From contig CM046847.1 of assembly GCA_025618425.1 (NCBI GenBank), forward strand, positions 8,728,033 to 8,792,032: a stretch of DNA of 64,000 bases. Direction: 5' to 3'. The notes beneath the pieces were generated by a model. The model saw nothing but the letters and a program-made list of their open reading frames with translations, did not search any database and was not told the DNA's origin. A program made the translations under genes and the position numbers. This document shows, piece after piece, positions 23,853 to 37,805 of the stretch (the stretch's first letter is position 1; each line of letters opens with the position of its first letter). This DNA is from Heliocidaris tuberculata. Taxonomy: Eukaryota; Echinodermata; Echinoidea; Camarodonta; Echinometridae.

Positions 23853-24568
23853 GCCCCCTTCCACTGACCACCGGTGGCTCATCTAATACCCCAAATGCGA
23901 AAATTTCAGCGTTCCGCTGATTTCCGATGAAATCTGAGCCGGCAAGCGTATTTTTGGGGCCCTGTTTTCTAGCAAATCCGATAAAGTTCCGACATTGATC
24001 GGGGTAATCGGATAAAAGACTGGTAGCCGCCCGATATCTGTCAGCCGTTTTTCATCGGCGGCGTCCAATTCATCTGATTGTGGTTGGAGGGTAATTCGAT
24101 AGTGATCTGACAAAATATCGTTTACCCTCTGATGAGTGTTGAATTTGTGTTGGGCGGCTATCGAACACGTCGGGTAGAACGCAGATGGCAATTAGATGAA
24201 CCTCCGATGACTGTTAATCATCGGACACTCAGCAGACTGTCATCGGACGTCAGCTGGACACGCCTGATAGCCGCTCAACATAAATCTGACACACATCGGA
24301 CTGACTCGACACTTATCCGACACTGACTCGACTTGCGACCGGAGATAGCGTCCGATGGCGAACTAAGCTCTGAGCTTAGTTCCTTCATCGGACGATCTCG
24401 CCTCATCTGATCACGCCCGACACGTCTGTCACTGACCTGATAGTCGACCAACACCAATCGGATTTATCGGACTGTGATAAGATACACTTCAGTGGGTGAT
24501 CGGAAGAAAAAAACTTTGCTTCCGACGAGTGACCCATGAGCAGAAAGCTCTGTGGAAGGGGGGGGGGG
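23853..24568. mobile_element. TCGG-rich TIR element next to the neurophysin exon
   Basis: The ends GCCCCCTTCCAC and GTGGAAGG(G)n are inverted repeats flanked on both sides by TATA, a likely target duplication. The 716-bp interior is dense in TCGGA/TCCGA/CATCGG words in both orientations and contains an inner palindrome near 24363-24382 (AAGCTCTGAGCTTAG). Non-coding. It starts 60 bp upstream of the neurophysin exon acceptor, inside intron 1. Confidence 0.7.
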
Positions 24569-24573
24569 TATAA

Positions 24574-26264
24574 CACAGACAATAGAATCTTTGCTAAAAA
24601 GAACACAGAATTAAGCATATACACAGTATGGCCAATGAGAGGATGTTTGGAACACTTTCATAGAAAAAAAATGTGTTTCATTTTGATACACAATGTGGAC
24701 ACAAATTATTTTCTTCTTCAAAATTTGAGTTTAGTAGATCTAAGCTACAAAAAATCTTTGTCACCCTACAATTCTGGAAAGTGCAATGAATAATTCATAA
24801 TAATCGGAAAAGGAACTTTGTTCGGGGTAAAGACGGTTATGTGATAGAGTCTTTTCGTCTTTTCATTTATTTCATTTTTTTAATATTTAAATATTGATGC
24901 CACCAGGATCACATTCAGGATGTTTAATCCTTTTTGTTCATTCATATCTTTCTTCTTTTTTTTTTAAATTCATTTAATGTGATAATGAAATCTTGCCGTC
25001 ATTCTTCAGAAATTGTTAAATTCAATTACTACATATCTGAACAGTATATGTTCCGCACAACCATATAACGAAATCACGACAAAACGTCGGTATGACATAT
25101 TATTACGGCAGTGTGCACATTATAGCGATCATTCAGTTATCAATTTCATACAAATTTTTATGCTTTTCCGTGCATAAATCCATATTTCATTGATCTGCAA
25201 TTAACTTTTTTTTGTTGATTATCCATTCACATTCGATGCACATTTTAATAATACATGTACTTGCTTAGTTACACTTTTCTTTAACTGTTTCTTGTTCATT
25301 CTCACAACTTTGCAATGCCTATATTGCATTACTTTCTGGAGCCTACAACCAATGAGCTTTACTTTTACCTTTAATAGGCTCCTTTATATCCTCATTTCTA
25401 ATTTTGTTAGTGATTATTTTACAAGTAACGACAAGCAAACCAAAGTGATGTAATATACTTTATGTTCTTATGTTTATTAAAAATGTCCTGTCTTATTCTT
25501 ATTAGTATACTTCTTGTAAACAAAACTGACAATATGTATATATAGAAAAGTGAAATGTGAAATAGGAAAATAAAGCGAGCCTTGAACCTTGAACTTTGTA
25601 TTGCACAAGTGTATTAGGACCAAAGCGCGGATAATGTTCTTGTTCAACTCGTGCTTTACAATACATTGCAGAAACATATTCGTACAATATTTTTGCGTGA
25701 TTTTTATGGTAAGTAGTATCACTCCATTCAGCATGTATAACACTGCTGAACAGGGCATCAGGCAAAACTCCAAAGAGATATTGTACATATTAATTCAATG
25801 AAAACCAATCCTTCAAAATGGTCCGGCCCTAATGTGGGACGTGTACCGCGTGCCGCCTTCGAAAGCGTGTGTGTTGATGAGGTGTAATGTGCCCCGCTAT
25901 TCTGGTCATATATATCTTCATCAAGGTATCGACGTCATTCCCAAACAGAACTAGTTTTTTTCCCCAGGAGGCGTCTTTTTCAATCAGTCACATCCTAAAT
26001 ATATCGGTTTGTGGGTCATTTTCGGCACGACCAGCCGAGCGAACTAAACACATCAGCGAGGGGGTAACGGGGAGCGGGGTACGATCATCACATCCCCCTA
26101 TTTGTCTTTTTATTCTGTTTATTATGTTTACATTTATCAACACATGACGAAGCAAAATGAATGATCTCGATTGTGCAGTGTGCTCGGAATATGTTGGTGT
26201 GTTTGCGCCAGTGTCTATTTTCGCAGCTTGAAATAATTAGATATTATTGACATTTTGTTTACTT
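24574..26264. other. Intron 1, no internal gene seen
   Basis: AT-rich sequence without a recognisable exon or repeat partner. The short frames overlap on opposite strands and have no domain. Confidence 0.5.
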
Positions 26265-26428
26265 ATAAAAGCAAATTATGTTTACGTTATTGAAGTGCAT
26301 TGCTTCAAAACGTGGAGTTATACCTGTAAAAGAGGGCATAATTATACCCAAAATTCACACGTTCGATAGTTAGTTACTTTGTTTCGTTGATGAGACTCAG
26401 TTTACATTTCATCAGTTTTCCTAATGTC

Positions 26429-26473
<45 letters not shown>

Positions 26474-26550
26474 TTGTTATTTGTTCATTTTTCTCGTAAT
26501 TCCAAGTTCAACTATGAAAGTCTTTCGAAATATAGCAAGTCATAGGTGAT
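26265..26550 (+). repeat. Duplicated segment, copy 1 (carries a (TA)n insertion)
   Basis: Matches 28160-28443 in the same orientation: AAGTGCATTGCTTCAAAA, TTTGTTTCGTTGATGAGACT, ATCAGTTTTCCTAATGTCC, TTGTTATTTGTTCATTTTT, GAAATATAGC. The (TA)n at 26436-26469 sits where copy 2 has a different AT-rich stretch. Confidence 0.85.
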
Positions 26551-26599
26551 ATTAGATATTATTGGAATGAGTACAGCCTCGTTGGAGCAGAATTGTATC

Positions 26600-26630
26600 C
26601 CTCCCCCGGTATTCCCCCCCCCCAAAAAAA

Positions 26631-26661
<31 letters not shown>

Positions 26662-26740
26662 CAAAAAAACAGACAAACAACAACCAACAAAAAAACTTTC
26701 CCCGTACTGCGAAACTTTTTTTTTTTTTTTTTTTTTTTAC
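26600..26740. repeat. C8/A-rich and (AAAAC)n stretch with poly(T)
   Basis: A short C-run, an A-run, an (AAAAC)n pentanucleotide repeat and a T24-type run in succession. Lys/Phe-rich frames here are artefacts. Confidence 0.9.
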
Positions 26741-28159
26741 TATTTCTCGCCGATTGACAGTCTGATATTGATAGTATTTTTTACTTCGACCCCTATTTCT
26801 AATAAAATATATTGATATATACAGCCAATACTCGCTCACTTCGGAGAATCTCCCGACCTTTTGACCGTCAATCGCTGACCTGACCTAAAATGAATAGTTA
26901 GCTTTGACAGTTGGAATAACGATGGTAGTACATTAATTGAATTTTGCCCACCTTGCAATTCATTTCACTTGACTTGTACCTTGAGTGTGTCAAGTCAGGA
27001 GAGGGATAATATTACCAACATGAACAGAAATGACGTCATACCATGGTGGACGTGTCATTGCAGTGATTTCGTCTATCAGTTTCGGGTTTTATAGTGGTAG
27101 CGTCACAGCAGAACTAAAGTGAAGATGAAACGTGCCAAACTCTGCTTTCCACCAATCTTCCAAAGTGAGGAACAAGTCATGCAATAATGTTGGTTCACAA
27201 GGTGTTAAGAGATTGGATTGATAGCTCTTTAAAACGCTGAGACCTTTGTTCCTCAGCACTTCCAATGGCATGAAGGCATTTTCAACACAATCAAAGTTAA
27301 AATTAAAGCGGTTTAATTATTCACGATTGTATTTGAGCTGAAAGAATATGGCAAGAAAATTCAAGTCAAAATTTTTGCAAAATAATTTGATAACAGCAAA
27401 TTCCGGAATAATATGCTAATAAGAAACACGAATTTGCAACTATAAAAATTATTTAGAATTGACAAATTTAAATCAACGTAAGAATGAAGAAGGAAACCTA
27501 AGTTGACATATTTGTGCGCATATCCGAATGCAGTAAACTGGATATAGAAATAAGGATAAGAAATGTGTAATGACTGCATGCAACGTTGTAAGTTCTCAGA
27601 AAATTTCGACAGTAGAATCGATAAAAGGGATAAAGAAAAATATGAAAAGACATTATAACTTTTTCGTTATGATGAACGATTCAAGATAAATACAGTGTAG
27701 TTTAATATAATACAGCCGCGGAAGTCCTGTCCATCGTTTGGGCTTTGTAGACAACTTACAAAAGGTCAGCCGCGTAAAATACAATGTGACAAGTTTTGAC
27801 AACAGTAACAAAAAGGAAAACATAACAGAAACCAGTCTGTGTGGACGATAGATGAACTTTGGTTAAGCCGTTTCGAAATTCATCAACAAAAATCAAAAAT
27901 TAGATTTGGGGCTTACCCTTATCAGAAGTCTGCCTCAACGCAGATTCATGAAATTTTAACATCAATTTTCCTTCTGAAACCTTAGTGTATGTCAGTTGGG
28001 AGTTAAGATGCCGACCACATCACTCGAGACGCCAATTGGGAAATTAAGAGGGAAGAGTCTGTGTTCGATCAAGGAAAGCACTTATCATGTACGTCAACTT
28101 CGAGAACAACCAAGTGTAAAGTTTAGGTGATTGCACTGATTAAGCTGCTTTTAATATCT

Positions 28160-28443
28160 CATAAAAGCAAACGAGAAGTGCATTGCTTCAAAATGTGGAG
28201 TTATACATGTAAATGAGGGCATATAGTTCAAATTAACATTTTCGGTAGTTTGTTACTTTGTTTCGTTGATGAGACTCGATTTACATCTTATCAGTTTTCC
28301 TAATGTCCTTTATCAAATGATATATCACACTTTTTTTTTAATTCATATATAATATATCACACTTGTTATTTGTTCATTTTTTCTCACTGTACCAAGTTCA
28401 ATGACTATGAAAGTCTCTTGAAATATAGCCAGTCATCTGTGAC
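28160..28443 (+). repeat. Duplicated segment, copy 2
   Basis: Second copy of the 26265-26550 segment, about 1.9 kb away in direct orientation, with moderate divergence. Confidence 0.85.
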
Positions 28444-29940
28444 TACAGCACAAGCATCACTTCGAGTTTGGAAGAGGCGACTTGTGCGTTCGTCGTAAAT
28501 GGACATGATTTGGATCAAATTGAGGGAGCGACGTTTCAGGCTTTGGTAATATTACGCGGTCACGTCTGATACATGTCCTCTGTCATCCTCTGTCATGGGA
28601 GGAGTCATAGCTTACGTTTGAATAGGATTTTCTTTTTTAGTCGTCAATCACTTCAATTCCGAGAAAAGGGTATCCCAATGACTTTAGAAATGCAGTTTAA
28701 CATCATAGCTTCCGAGGCGATGCTTGGGCGTATGTCACATAATTTTGTTTATTAGTCCCATGTCATTTGGGGTTAACGGTACAATTTTTGATACGGAGAC
28801 AACATTCCGTTCGAGAATTCATTGCAGTTGAAACTTTTTCTACTAGGCATTTCTCATGTTACAAAAGTTTAAAAGATGTGTTTGTAAAGTCACTGTGTTG
28901 ACGCCACCGTGATGGCAGTGTCGCTGAGTGATGTTGGTACAGGGGAATGCCACATTAATAATAGGGTCTATCGATTGCGAAAACAAATTAGTGCGACGAT
29001 GCGGGCACCTTACATCCAGGGAACGTTTTTACCAAAGTGGTTTATGTTGTCATTACACTTTTATTCTGTAGCATGTGTGCGTTAACATAATGTGCGAGTA
29101 GAGGTGTGGGAGAACTCGTGTGTGTGTGTGTGTGTGTGCGAGAGAGAGACTAATGAACGAAACTCATGATTTTATTTACAATGAAGTTAATAAAAACAGG
29201 ATTATTAAAACGTCATTTGTGCTTTGGTGCGTATTTTCAAAAATCCTTTCCATATCAAAGTAATCCAATGTAGCATTTATCCCTAGACCACGGATTTAGC
29301 GATTCTTCACAATAGGCCTGTTCTATTCATATTATATATATTTATTTATTAGTTTTTTCAAGAAATAACAATTAATACATACATCATAAATAAATATTAT
29401 GTATGTAAGTATTATGCAAGTCTTAATAATCTCAACAAAGCTATAGAAAAAAGAATATACACACAAAAAAAGAAGAGACAAAGATAAACAGAATTAAGGG
29501 TAAGAGGTTGACACCGAATTTAGCGTTAATGGAACAGTAACACGACAAATAAATTTGCTTTAAAAATCAAAAGTCAATGATCCCATGATCTCATCATTTT
29601 CGGAGATACATGATCATATTTTAATAAAAGGGTAAACTTATACAACTATGTGATACTTGTTAAACAATGAATTTGGGATTTATGATCTCTCTCTCTCTCT
29701 CTCTCTATCTCTGTATTGTATTTAATCAACCTGATTTTAAAAGATCCTCTCGTATGGTGATGAGATTGGACACGACATTCATCATGGGCGAGATAAGAAA
29801 AAGCCTAATATCAGGATTAAGTTTTAAGTAAGGATATATTTATATCAACATAGAATTATGTGGGATAATGAAGAGGTGATTATGGAATTACTTTTATCAA
29901 TTTCCGGAAGTGTATGATTAACGACAAATTTTCGTCCGGC
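28444..29940. other. Intron 1, no internal gene seen
   Basis: AT-rich. It contains a (TG)n/(GA)n stretch near 29118-29148 and a (CT)n near 29690-29712. No exon-like frame. Confidence 0.5.
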
Positions 29941-29946
29941 GTCCTA

Positions 29947-30100
29947 TTCACATGCAAAAAGGATTGGTCCTAACTTAGTTCCCTGGGGGACGCAATGAGA
30001 CACTGTCACTGAAGGGGAGATGATTGCGTTTACTGTTACATGTGTTTCGTGAGTATAAAAAATAGAGTAGTTTAGGTCACTTGAGTTAATATTGTGCAGA
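29947..30100 (-). pseudogene. Non-LTR reverse-transcriptase fragment
   Basis: A minus-strand frame ends in VPQGTKLGPILF, the hallmark of the reverse-transcriptase region just before the catalytic motif in LINE-type elements (usual form VPQGxxLGPxLF). Only about 40-50 residues remain. The catalytic aspartate motif and the rest of the element are missing, since the frame stops right after this block. It is a dead relic in intron 1. Confidence 0.5.
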
Positions 30101-30161
30101 TTTTGACTTTGTCCCCATTTCACCGTTTGAACAAACTTCTCACAGAATATTTTCGGTTTTG

Positions 30162-30185
30162 CCCCCCCCCCCCCCCCCCCCCCCC
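30162..30185. repeat. Poly(C) run of 24
   Basis: Longest C homopolymer in the window. It abuts the dispersed repeat at 30186-30345. Confidence 0.95.
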
Positions 30186-30345
30186 GATCGACGCTCCTGG
30201 TCAATTTACGGCGTTTACCCCACTGGCCGGTCAATATTTTGGTTAATAAGGACCGGCCATACAAAAAAGGCTGGTCAACAGCAAAAAACGCCGGTCGCTC
30301 CGAAATTCCGCACTGGAATTTTAGTCCCACTATGCCCCTGACCAC
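30186..30345 (+). repeat. GGCCGGTC dispersed repeat, copy 1
   Basis: Contains GGCCGGTCA, GACCGGCCAT and CGCCGGTCGCTC, then GGAATTTTAGTCCCA and TGCCCCTGACCACG. The reverse complement of 58802-58895 follows the same order. Its outer end, read inward, is CAGGGGCA, a hAT-like terminus. Confidence 0.6.
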
Positions 30346-30349
30346 GACA

Positions 30350-33300
30350 CTTCCTGAAAATCAAAGTTAATAGGAGGTTACACCTCACGTAAATGTACGT
30401 TACAAAGAAAACGGTATAAGACCCGTATGAAGAAACGCGTATTGTGTAGCTTTAGATTAGCCTATCAAACTAAATTAAGCTAGCCATTCCACAAACCACA
30501 AGGCTTCAAACCATAGATTGCATTAACAAAACATTATGTCAGCCTTATAAACTGGATCGCTGGTGCCAGAAACTAGCCAAGAACGATGTTTGTAGCCCAA
30601 GAGCATTACTTTTAGTTCAGGATCCAGAAATCATTTCGCAGGTCCGAAACCACTGCGTTCAATAAAGTTCGTGTTGGATAATATAGGTATGCTGGAACAT
30701 AATGATGTTATGGCACAGTATTTGGGAGAATACAAAATCGATTCTTTAGGTTAATATTACAGAAGCCCAATATCGCAATTTTACTTCAAAACTGAAGTAA
30801 AATGAACTTAAAGTGTGAACAAATTGTTTATACTAAGTTCAGTTGGCTTGTAATTTCCATTAGTTTTAAATTTTTTGAAAATTTAAAGGTTTTATAAGAA
30901 GTTTTCAAATTGAGATACACAGAATTACTTTTTTCCCCATTAGAACAGTTGTTTAAAGCGCTCCATTTTAGGGACCTTTCTTTTACTTCTGTCTTTAGAT
31001 TGACCCATCTTTAACTCGTAAATACTATGATTTCCCAAATGTCACCTGACGGCGAGAGGTATCCTGACGACCGAGCGCAAGATCTGTCTCCTCTCGTTTT
31101 CAGCAGAGTTCATCCATAAATCTAATTTATCACATTTGCGAGGCGAGGTGCTCATTAAAAGAAGGATTACCGAGTGACAAGTGATCTAACGTCTGTAAAT
31201 AAACGTGTGAAAATAAAATAACAATTCCTATCAATTTTCCCCCGTCTTTTCTCAACGAGATACAAATCATCAATCAATGGCTCACTACGAGAAAATGACA
31301 CGTAGTTTTGACCTTTTGTAACAAGTGCAGAATTTTAAGGGTAAACATGGTAAAGCGCCTATTCACTGCGAAGCTCAAATAGCCATGTTCGTTTTCTTTA
31401 CTGAAGTAAAATTAGGGACTCTAGTCAAAATTGTAGATGGGGAAAGACTAAACCTACTTTAGTTAAAAGGTAAGTAAAATGTAGCCAGAAAAACCCACAA
31501 ATTTAAAGATCATTAGCTTTTGAAAAATCTTTAGAAAGCCGTTTAAAGCGACGTGTATTGTGAGAACGTAACGCCCCACGCGCAAGCGTTTCGTTTACAT
31601 CAAACGGATCAAAGTAAACTGGCACCTCGGTTGGTAATACCTTACAGAGCCGAGAGGCAAGTATATCCTATGTTTAAAATACGATTTCAGAGAATCAAGA
31701 AAAATACTGGTTTTGAATGGCGTAGATTCTAATGGCCTATAGATACTAAAAGAATAAGGTTCTACCCGATCAGTCATTGGAAACTATAAACAAACGTCAA
31801 AAATCGACAATCAGGGTGAAAATTCCTGCTAATGAAACTCCGATATTTTTGTCTTGTTTTTGTTTTTGTTTTCATTTCACACAGAACTGATAATAGGCTT
31901 ATGGACTGAAGGGCTTGGTATCTTTTTTTTATCACTTTCATTGCAATATACAACGCAGTGTTGTGGAAATATATTTTAGTGAAGGAAAAAAAAATCTAAT
32001 TTTCATTCTACAACAGTTCAACAACGATTAATTAAGCATGCAAAAACATTTGAAATTAAATGAAGATTTGGATACTGCGTCAACTATACCGAACATCCGA
32101 AATTGAATTTACGTCATAAACTGAAAGCTCCTATCTTTCACAGCTTCTTTAGAATATTTACAATATCATTTACACCACGATGAAATTTTGTTACATGAAA
32201 AACACCATCATTCATTTTTGGGGAACGTACGATTTCGCATCACCAAATCGGGTAATCTCACGTGGTCTCGTTTATACCTCGCGGGGTTTGTTAACCCCTG
32301 TCTGCAATCATCCAAGTACCCCACTGATGATATGTATTCAGTGCAATAAAGCCCTTCAAATCCCGGTCAGGGGGAAGAAATTGAAGTGGAGAGATCAAAA
32401 GGTGAGAGGAGATCAGAAATAAATAGGCCCGATCAATATGATAATCCAGGTTCTTTCTTCCCCAATATACACAGGATTTGGAATTTAGGGTAACCCTGTC
32501 TGCATATAATATGTGGATAGACGTCCATCAAAGAAAGAAACTGTGTCAGTTGTCATCTAAAGGCTAAATATATTAATTGAAAGTTTCGCAAAAGTAATGT
32601 AATGCATTCTGGTTATTCTCATGTTTTTGATACACAGCTCTGAAAAGAGATAACTAGATTTGACGAGAATTTCACTACAACAAAACCGAATAACAAAATT
32701 TAGTTTAACGATGAACAAACAATGTAATTTATTCTTTCACTTTCTTTTCCTCTTCTCTGGTACAAATAAAATCGAAATTGTGTCAAAACGAGATGCATGA
32801 AAATAATCTTCATGGGGTTTATCAAATCTTATAATCTTAGTGAAGGCGGCGGGAGCGCTACTTTATCCTGAATTATCTTTACATGCATCCAAATTTCCTT
32901 ATATACCTGCTTAATATACCACCATTTTTTTTCTCCATAAAAATGTGTCTCAGTATCAAGTACACACGCTCATGCACCATGGAACGCACTCCGTATTTTA
33001 TCATCTGAGCATTTTTCTTCTGGGAATCCTCAACTTGTCAAAGTGCTCATATTTTCACCATCTTTGACTTGTTTTTACTATTATACTACACACGCACATT
33101 GTCGATAAAGTATATTGTCGTCATTTATCAGTGATGTTCCGTTAATTATATTGCCATTACAATTCTCAGTTCGTATTATGGTAGATTGTATCATCTTCAT
33201 CAATTCAATTTTAAAAAAACGCAGCTAACACTCTATCTGAATGAGATCGCAGTTAATTAAGTAAAGGTGTTTTCAGCTACAATGGTTCTGAGAATGAAAT

Positions 33301-35126
33301 TACTATTCATATTTGAAAATAAACTGCGTTCACAATTTTTATTTTGAGTTTATGTTGAGAAAGAAATTAAATGAAAATACATCATATATTGAAAGTAATT
33401 GCGTTTACGACTTAGCCATTATTCTGAGTTTATGTTGAGAAAAAAAAACACACCCGTTTTGAGTCTGAATGAAGAGATATAAAATACGCGTATAACAAGT
33501 GACGGGCATGATGGAAGCTAGGGCCTCGACCCTGCCTCCAATTAACAGAAAAATTAACTCTGCGAATGTTTAGCTGTTTGTCAGTGGTCAATGGACAAGG
33601 GATTGTTTTCAAAGAGAATAATTGCTGTCGACGCAGGGAGGAAAGACCTGCCGCAGAAAAGGAGGGAAATGTCGATCAAAATGAAGCAATAATGAAGCGA
33701 TCGCCTGGGCCTCAGGATGAAGACACACGGGCTACGTTTTGTTTTATCAGAATGTTAAAGACAACACTGAATCAACAGCGAGGGGCAACTCTATTTCCAG
33801 TTGTTGCTGCAAACTACAAGTCGGTATGTTTGGCCCCAGAGCTAGAAGCCAAACGGTGTAACCGCAAAATGAATTCTCCACCCCGCAAAGAAACACTCTC
33901 AAACACTGTCTCGAAGCCATACGTCATCTCATCACGTGGATAATAAACATTGACTTCTCTGCGTTCAACACGTGCTCGTTAATTGTCACATTGAGTTCAA
34001 TTGAACCCATTTTATAGCGTAGTTTTACGCTGTTAACGGTTGAATATGTCATGTAAGAACTTAAGACATTTATTAAAAAATATAACAAGCCTTTTTGCTC
34101 TATTTTGTATTCTCGTACTATTGCAAACGATTTTTAATCAACTTACAGGATGTTGAACTTTTAAATGCTTGTCATCTAGTGAAATATCACTACGTAAGGT
34201 CGCATAAAAACAAGCTTACAATTGTTTTAAACTATAATATACTTTAATAAAATCTTTTGATATAAAAGTGAAGAGCATTTCATTAATCAATACTGGCACA
34301 GCAAAGTTCTGTATCGCTCTCATTTACAACATACAAAAAATTCCTACAAACGAACATGAAATCTATTGTGAGAGAAAATAAAAAAGTTGAGTACCTCAAA
34401 TCTATATGTTTACATGCAGTATTGACTGAAAAGACTAAATTGAAAAAGAAAAGTGAAATATGGAGGAGCCTAAGGAGAAAGCTACGCTTGTGAGTTATAG
34501 GCTCCAAAGAGTAGAAAGATTTTTAAGTCTTCAAAAAAATAGTGGGAACGAGCAATGCATGATACAACAAAATGAGAATATGGATAATATTTTTCGTATC
34601 GCAGTCATCGGGTTTGCATTCAGAGAAACGGTAGCGGATATTAGAGTCACTTTCATAACAGCAATAATATTATAACAATTCACATTGTTTGAATAAATAA
34701 GCGTTTCCTGTTCGCCGTGGCAATTTCCGATGCATACCGAAGTGCTCATAATTATGATTCAGCATTTCTCTGAATCATTTTAGAGGGCTTAGCGCAACGC
34801 GCTACATGGAAAAGACATATACAACAGCAACAATGACCTAGTAACGAGATTATGATGTCAGCACCTGAATGAATGAAGAGATCATTAGTCATTTGCAGAA
34901 AAAAGGGCCTTTGGTATGAATGAAGAGATCATTAGTCATATGCAGAAAAAAAGACCCTCTCTGAGCACCCAGCGACGGACCACCACGCCCGCCCGCAACG
35001 AGCCACTGCACCTCAGAAGTCGAAGCACACATCACACGCGCGCGCGCGCTGTTGCTACGTCAGGCAAGCTATTATTATCATTATTATTCTAGCAAAAACA
35101 AATGAACCGTGGCTACTGAGGCACTC
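30350..35126. other. Intron 1, no internal gene seen
   Basis: AT-rich. The 125-residue frame at 33566-33943 (plus) is the longest non-repetitive one, but it has no recognisable domain or splice context and is not called. A short (CG)n run lies at about 35036-35049, just inside the next region. Confidence 0.45.
35036..35049. repeat. (CG)n run
   Basis: Alternating CG in otherwise AT-rich, CpG-poor intron sequence. Such a tract can adopt Z-DNA. Confidence 0.8.
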
Positions 35127-35129
35127 TTA

Positions 35130-35301
35130 AGGGCTGGTCACATTTGTCCGATAACGATAACGATATTGAGATTTACACCCTAGAGCTGCCCTACTATTAA
35201 CAGACACAAGCATGCTCACACGTACACACCATATGGTAGGGTGTACCTTTAATTGAAAATCTCGTTATCGTTATCGTTATCGGACAAATGTTACCAGCCC
35301 T
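35130..35301. mobile_element. GATAACG-type MITE with TTA target duplication
   Basis: A 172-bp element. AGGGCTGGT(C/A)ACATTTGTCC, then (GATAAC)n words, forms inverted repeats of about 46 bp at the two ends. TTA (35127-35129 and 35302-35304) flanks both sides, as expected of a 3-bp target duplication (PIF/Harbinger-type, inference). Non-coding. Confidence 0.8.
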
Positions 35302-35304
35302 TTA

Positions 35305-37805
35305 AACTCTGTAAAACGGATAAATACAATGCAATAATGGTAATCAAACATTATCAATAGTTCTTTGTTTATTCTCTTTTCTTGATACAGAGGGCTCTCT
35401 TTAAGTAGTACATAAAATCGACTTTACAGGAGAGCCCTGTATTATATAATACCATTGAATGTAGAACAATAAAAGAGAAACAAAACAAAATTTACCCCCA
35501 AAACGGAACAAAGGCAAGGGGAACCAAGGATTGGACTTGTGATCACGTCATGAATACTCGATTCAGTTTTTTTTTAAAAGAAGAAAAAAAACCCCACTAT
35601 ATATTTAAAAAAAAAAAAAACACCACAAAAATACACACCACATTCCCTTACCCAATTATGATACAAATCTTAATGTACTAATATATCAATGGAGAAAGGG
35701 GGGGGGGGGGGAGATAAGAGAGATATTCCAGAGGGCGCGGAAATAAAAGCATGTATGATGAAGGAAGAATCACAGAAGTGGTAAAAATCGACGATCAGAC
35801 CCCTCGCCACCTCTAATGAGGCAGACATCTGCTGTTGTATTCGCAGTATGCGGTCAAGATGGCGTAGAGGACTCTCAAGGAATCTGGAAGACCATTACAC
35901 TTAAGACCGTACCCTGCCCCTAAACTCTGCAAGTATCCTCCATGGGGGCTTGTAATTGTATATTACCAAACTTTTCTTTCTCAGAAAAAGCAAGATAATA
36001 GTTTAAATGACGTTCAGGAACAAAGTTCAATGGCATGATTGAAATTTGACTGGTCTCCGGGGAGGAATGGGGGAAAGCTCGGTAAGATTATATAGACCGT
36101 TGAATGCACTGGCTCACGCCCCAATAGCAAAACTATTTCCTTCGGGAATGGCTATAGTACTTACCTATTTCAGTATATTGGTCGCAGAAGGTCATGTGTA
36201 TGCTTTAATTTCGAATTCAGAGGATTAGACGGGACACTCGTCCGTTAATGGTAATAATGTTATTCTAACTCAAATTATATTTTCACTGCTGTAGTATTTC
36301 AAATTAATAAAAGATCGCAGTCTGCTATGAGCCAAATCTGACTGCAGCAGTCTTGTGCTATATATGTTTCATGGTTACACACTTTTTTTCCTTTTCCCTC
36401 AATACTCTCTCCATAGTCATTCTCTCTGGTCATGTCAAGAAGTCGTCATGGTTCAATTTTAGTGATAGTTCAATATCGAAGGCTAGACCTTAAACTACAG
36501 TGCGTACCCCAAAAAAGGTAACCAAAATTCGTAGCTTGTAATTAGAAATAACAAATGTGACCTTGCGATCTAGTTTATGGTAAAGAGTAATTTGTTTTCT
36601 GTCTAATAATACCTTATTGAAAACTTTTCTACCACAGATGACTAAGCAACAGCGTTTTTAAAAAGTGTCGTCGAAATAGTCTTGTATAAAGTTTGGGCTG
36701 TGTCAAAGGTACATAGCATATTTTACAATTGCTGGTGTTTGTAATTCCTAAGCATGTCAGGTTTTTATAGTAGCTAGGGTTTTCTGTAGCATGCACTCTT
36801 TTGTTATTTCATGGTAGAGCTGTTTCCTGCTAGGTTGGAAAGCTAAGGCAAGCTAGGGCAATGCGTGCATACTAGCGTTGCCGTTTTGCTTGCAGGTGTT
36901 GAGCTAATAAGGTTGCTGCAAGATTTGTCAGAGAGCCACGCCTAAGATGCCATGGTAGGCAGCCTGTTGTGATAGTAAGCAGAACTTTCCAAACAGACTA
37001 CGGCGGAATTTTCTAGATCTTACTAATGCTAAGGATCCGTGATTTCACGGTTTTGTGGAATGATCGGACACGCGTTTCGTCGGTTTTCAAGGTGCGATTA
37101 GACAAGTCGTTCACCCAAGCTTAGTACAGCTTCAGGACAACGACAGAGATCCTTCAGGGAAGGATATCGCAACCTCCACTTCATTGTTCCTTCAGATCAT
37201 CGCGCTCGATGTAGAACTCTTCGTCAATACCCTCCAATCTTCAGGTTCGACATGGAAACCACAACCAGGAAGCGATAAGCATGATAAGTCTAGTGAACAT
37301 TTATTTTGTGGACAGGCCTATAACGTTTAACTACCTATTAGTATTGAAATGAGAATAATAATTATGCACATGTGATATTAGTATTTATATTATTCAAATC
37401 CATATTGTTTTATTGTTTACTGTTACCCTGATTACTGAACCGATTGTATTATATTCCGATTTCATTTGAAGATTTATATTCCAAGATGGGGATCTTCTAT
37501 ATTAAATAGAATATTAACTTCAAATTACTGTTTCTAGTATTTATTCTTCTTGGTATGAGAGAGTTGGTCAAACAACCTATATCTAGAATAACATGTCAGA
37601 GTCCTCTGGACATATATAGTTGTGACAGGCTGATACACCAAAATGTTGATCAAGCCATATAGATGTGTTACTTTTGTAGTCTAAGATCCTCTTGAAAGTT
37701 AGATTCTCATTCCTACCTCCATGCTTCATTGTTTAAGTGATCCAATGTATCTAACTTTCACTGGACCTTGTTTATAAGATAACTTTAATTTATTTTATAC
37801 AGCCT
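35305..37805. other. Intron 1, no internal gene seen
   Basis: AT-rich, with a G-run near 35699-35711. No exon-like frame was recognised. Confidence 0.45.

Noticed and set aside
33566..33943. 125-residue plus-strand frame
   Set aside because: No recognisable domain, no splice or promoter context, and no family resemblance. Probably chance in intron 1.
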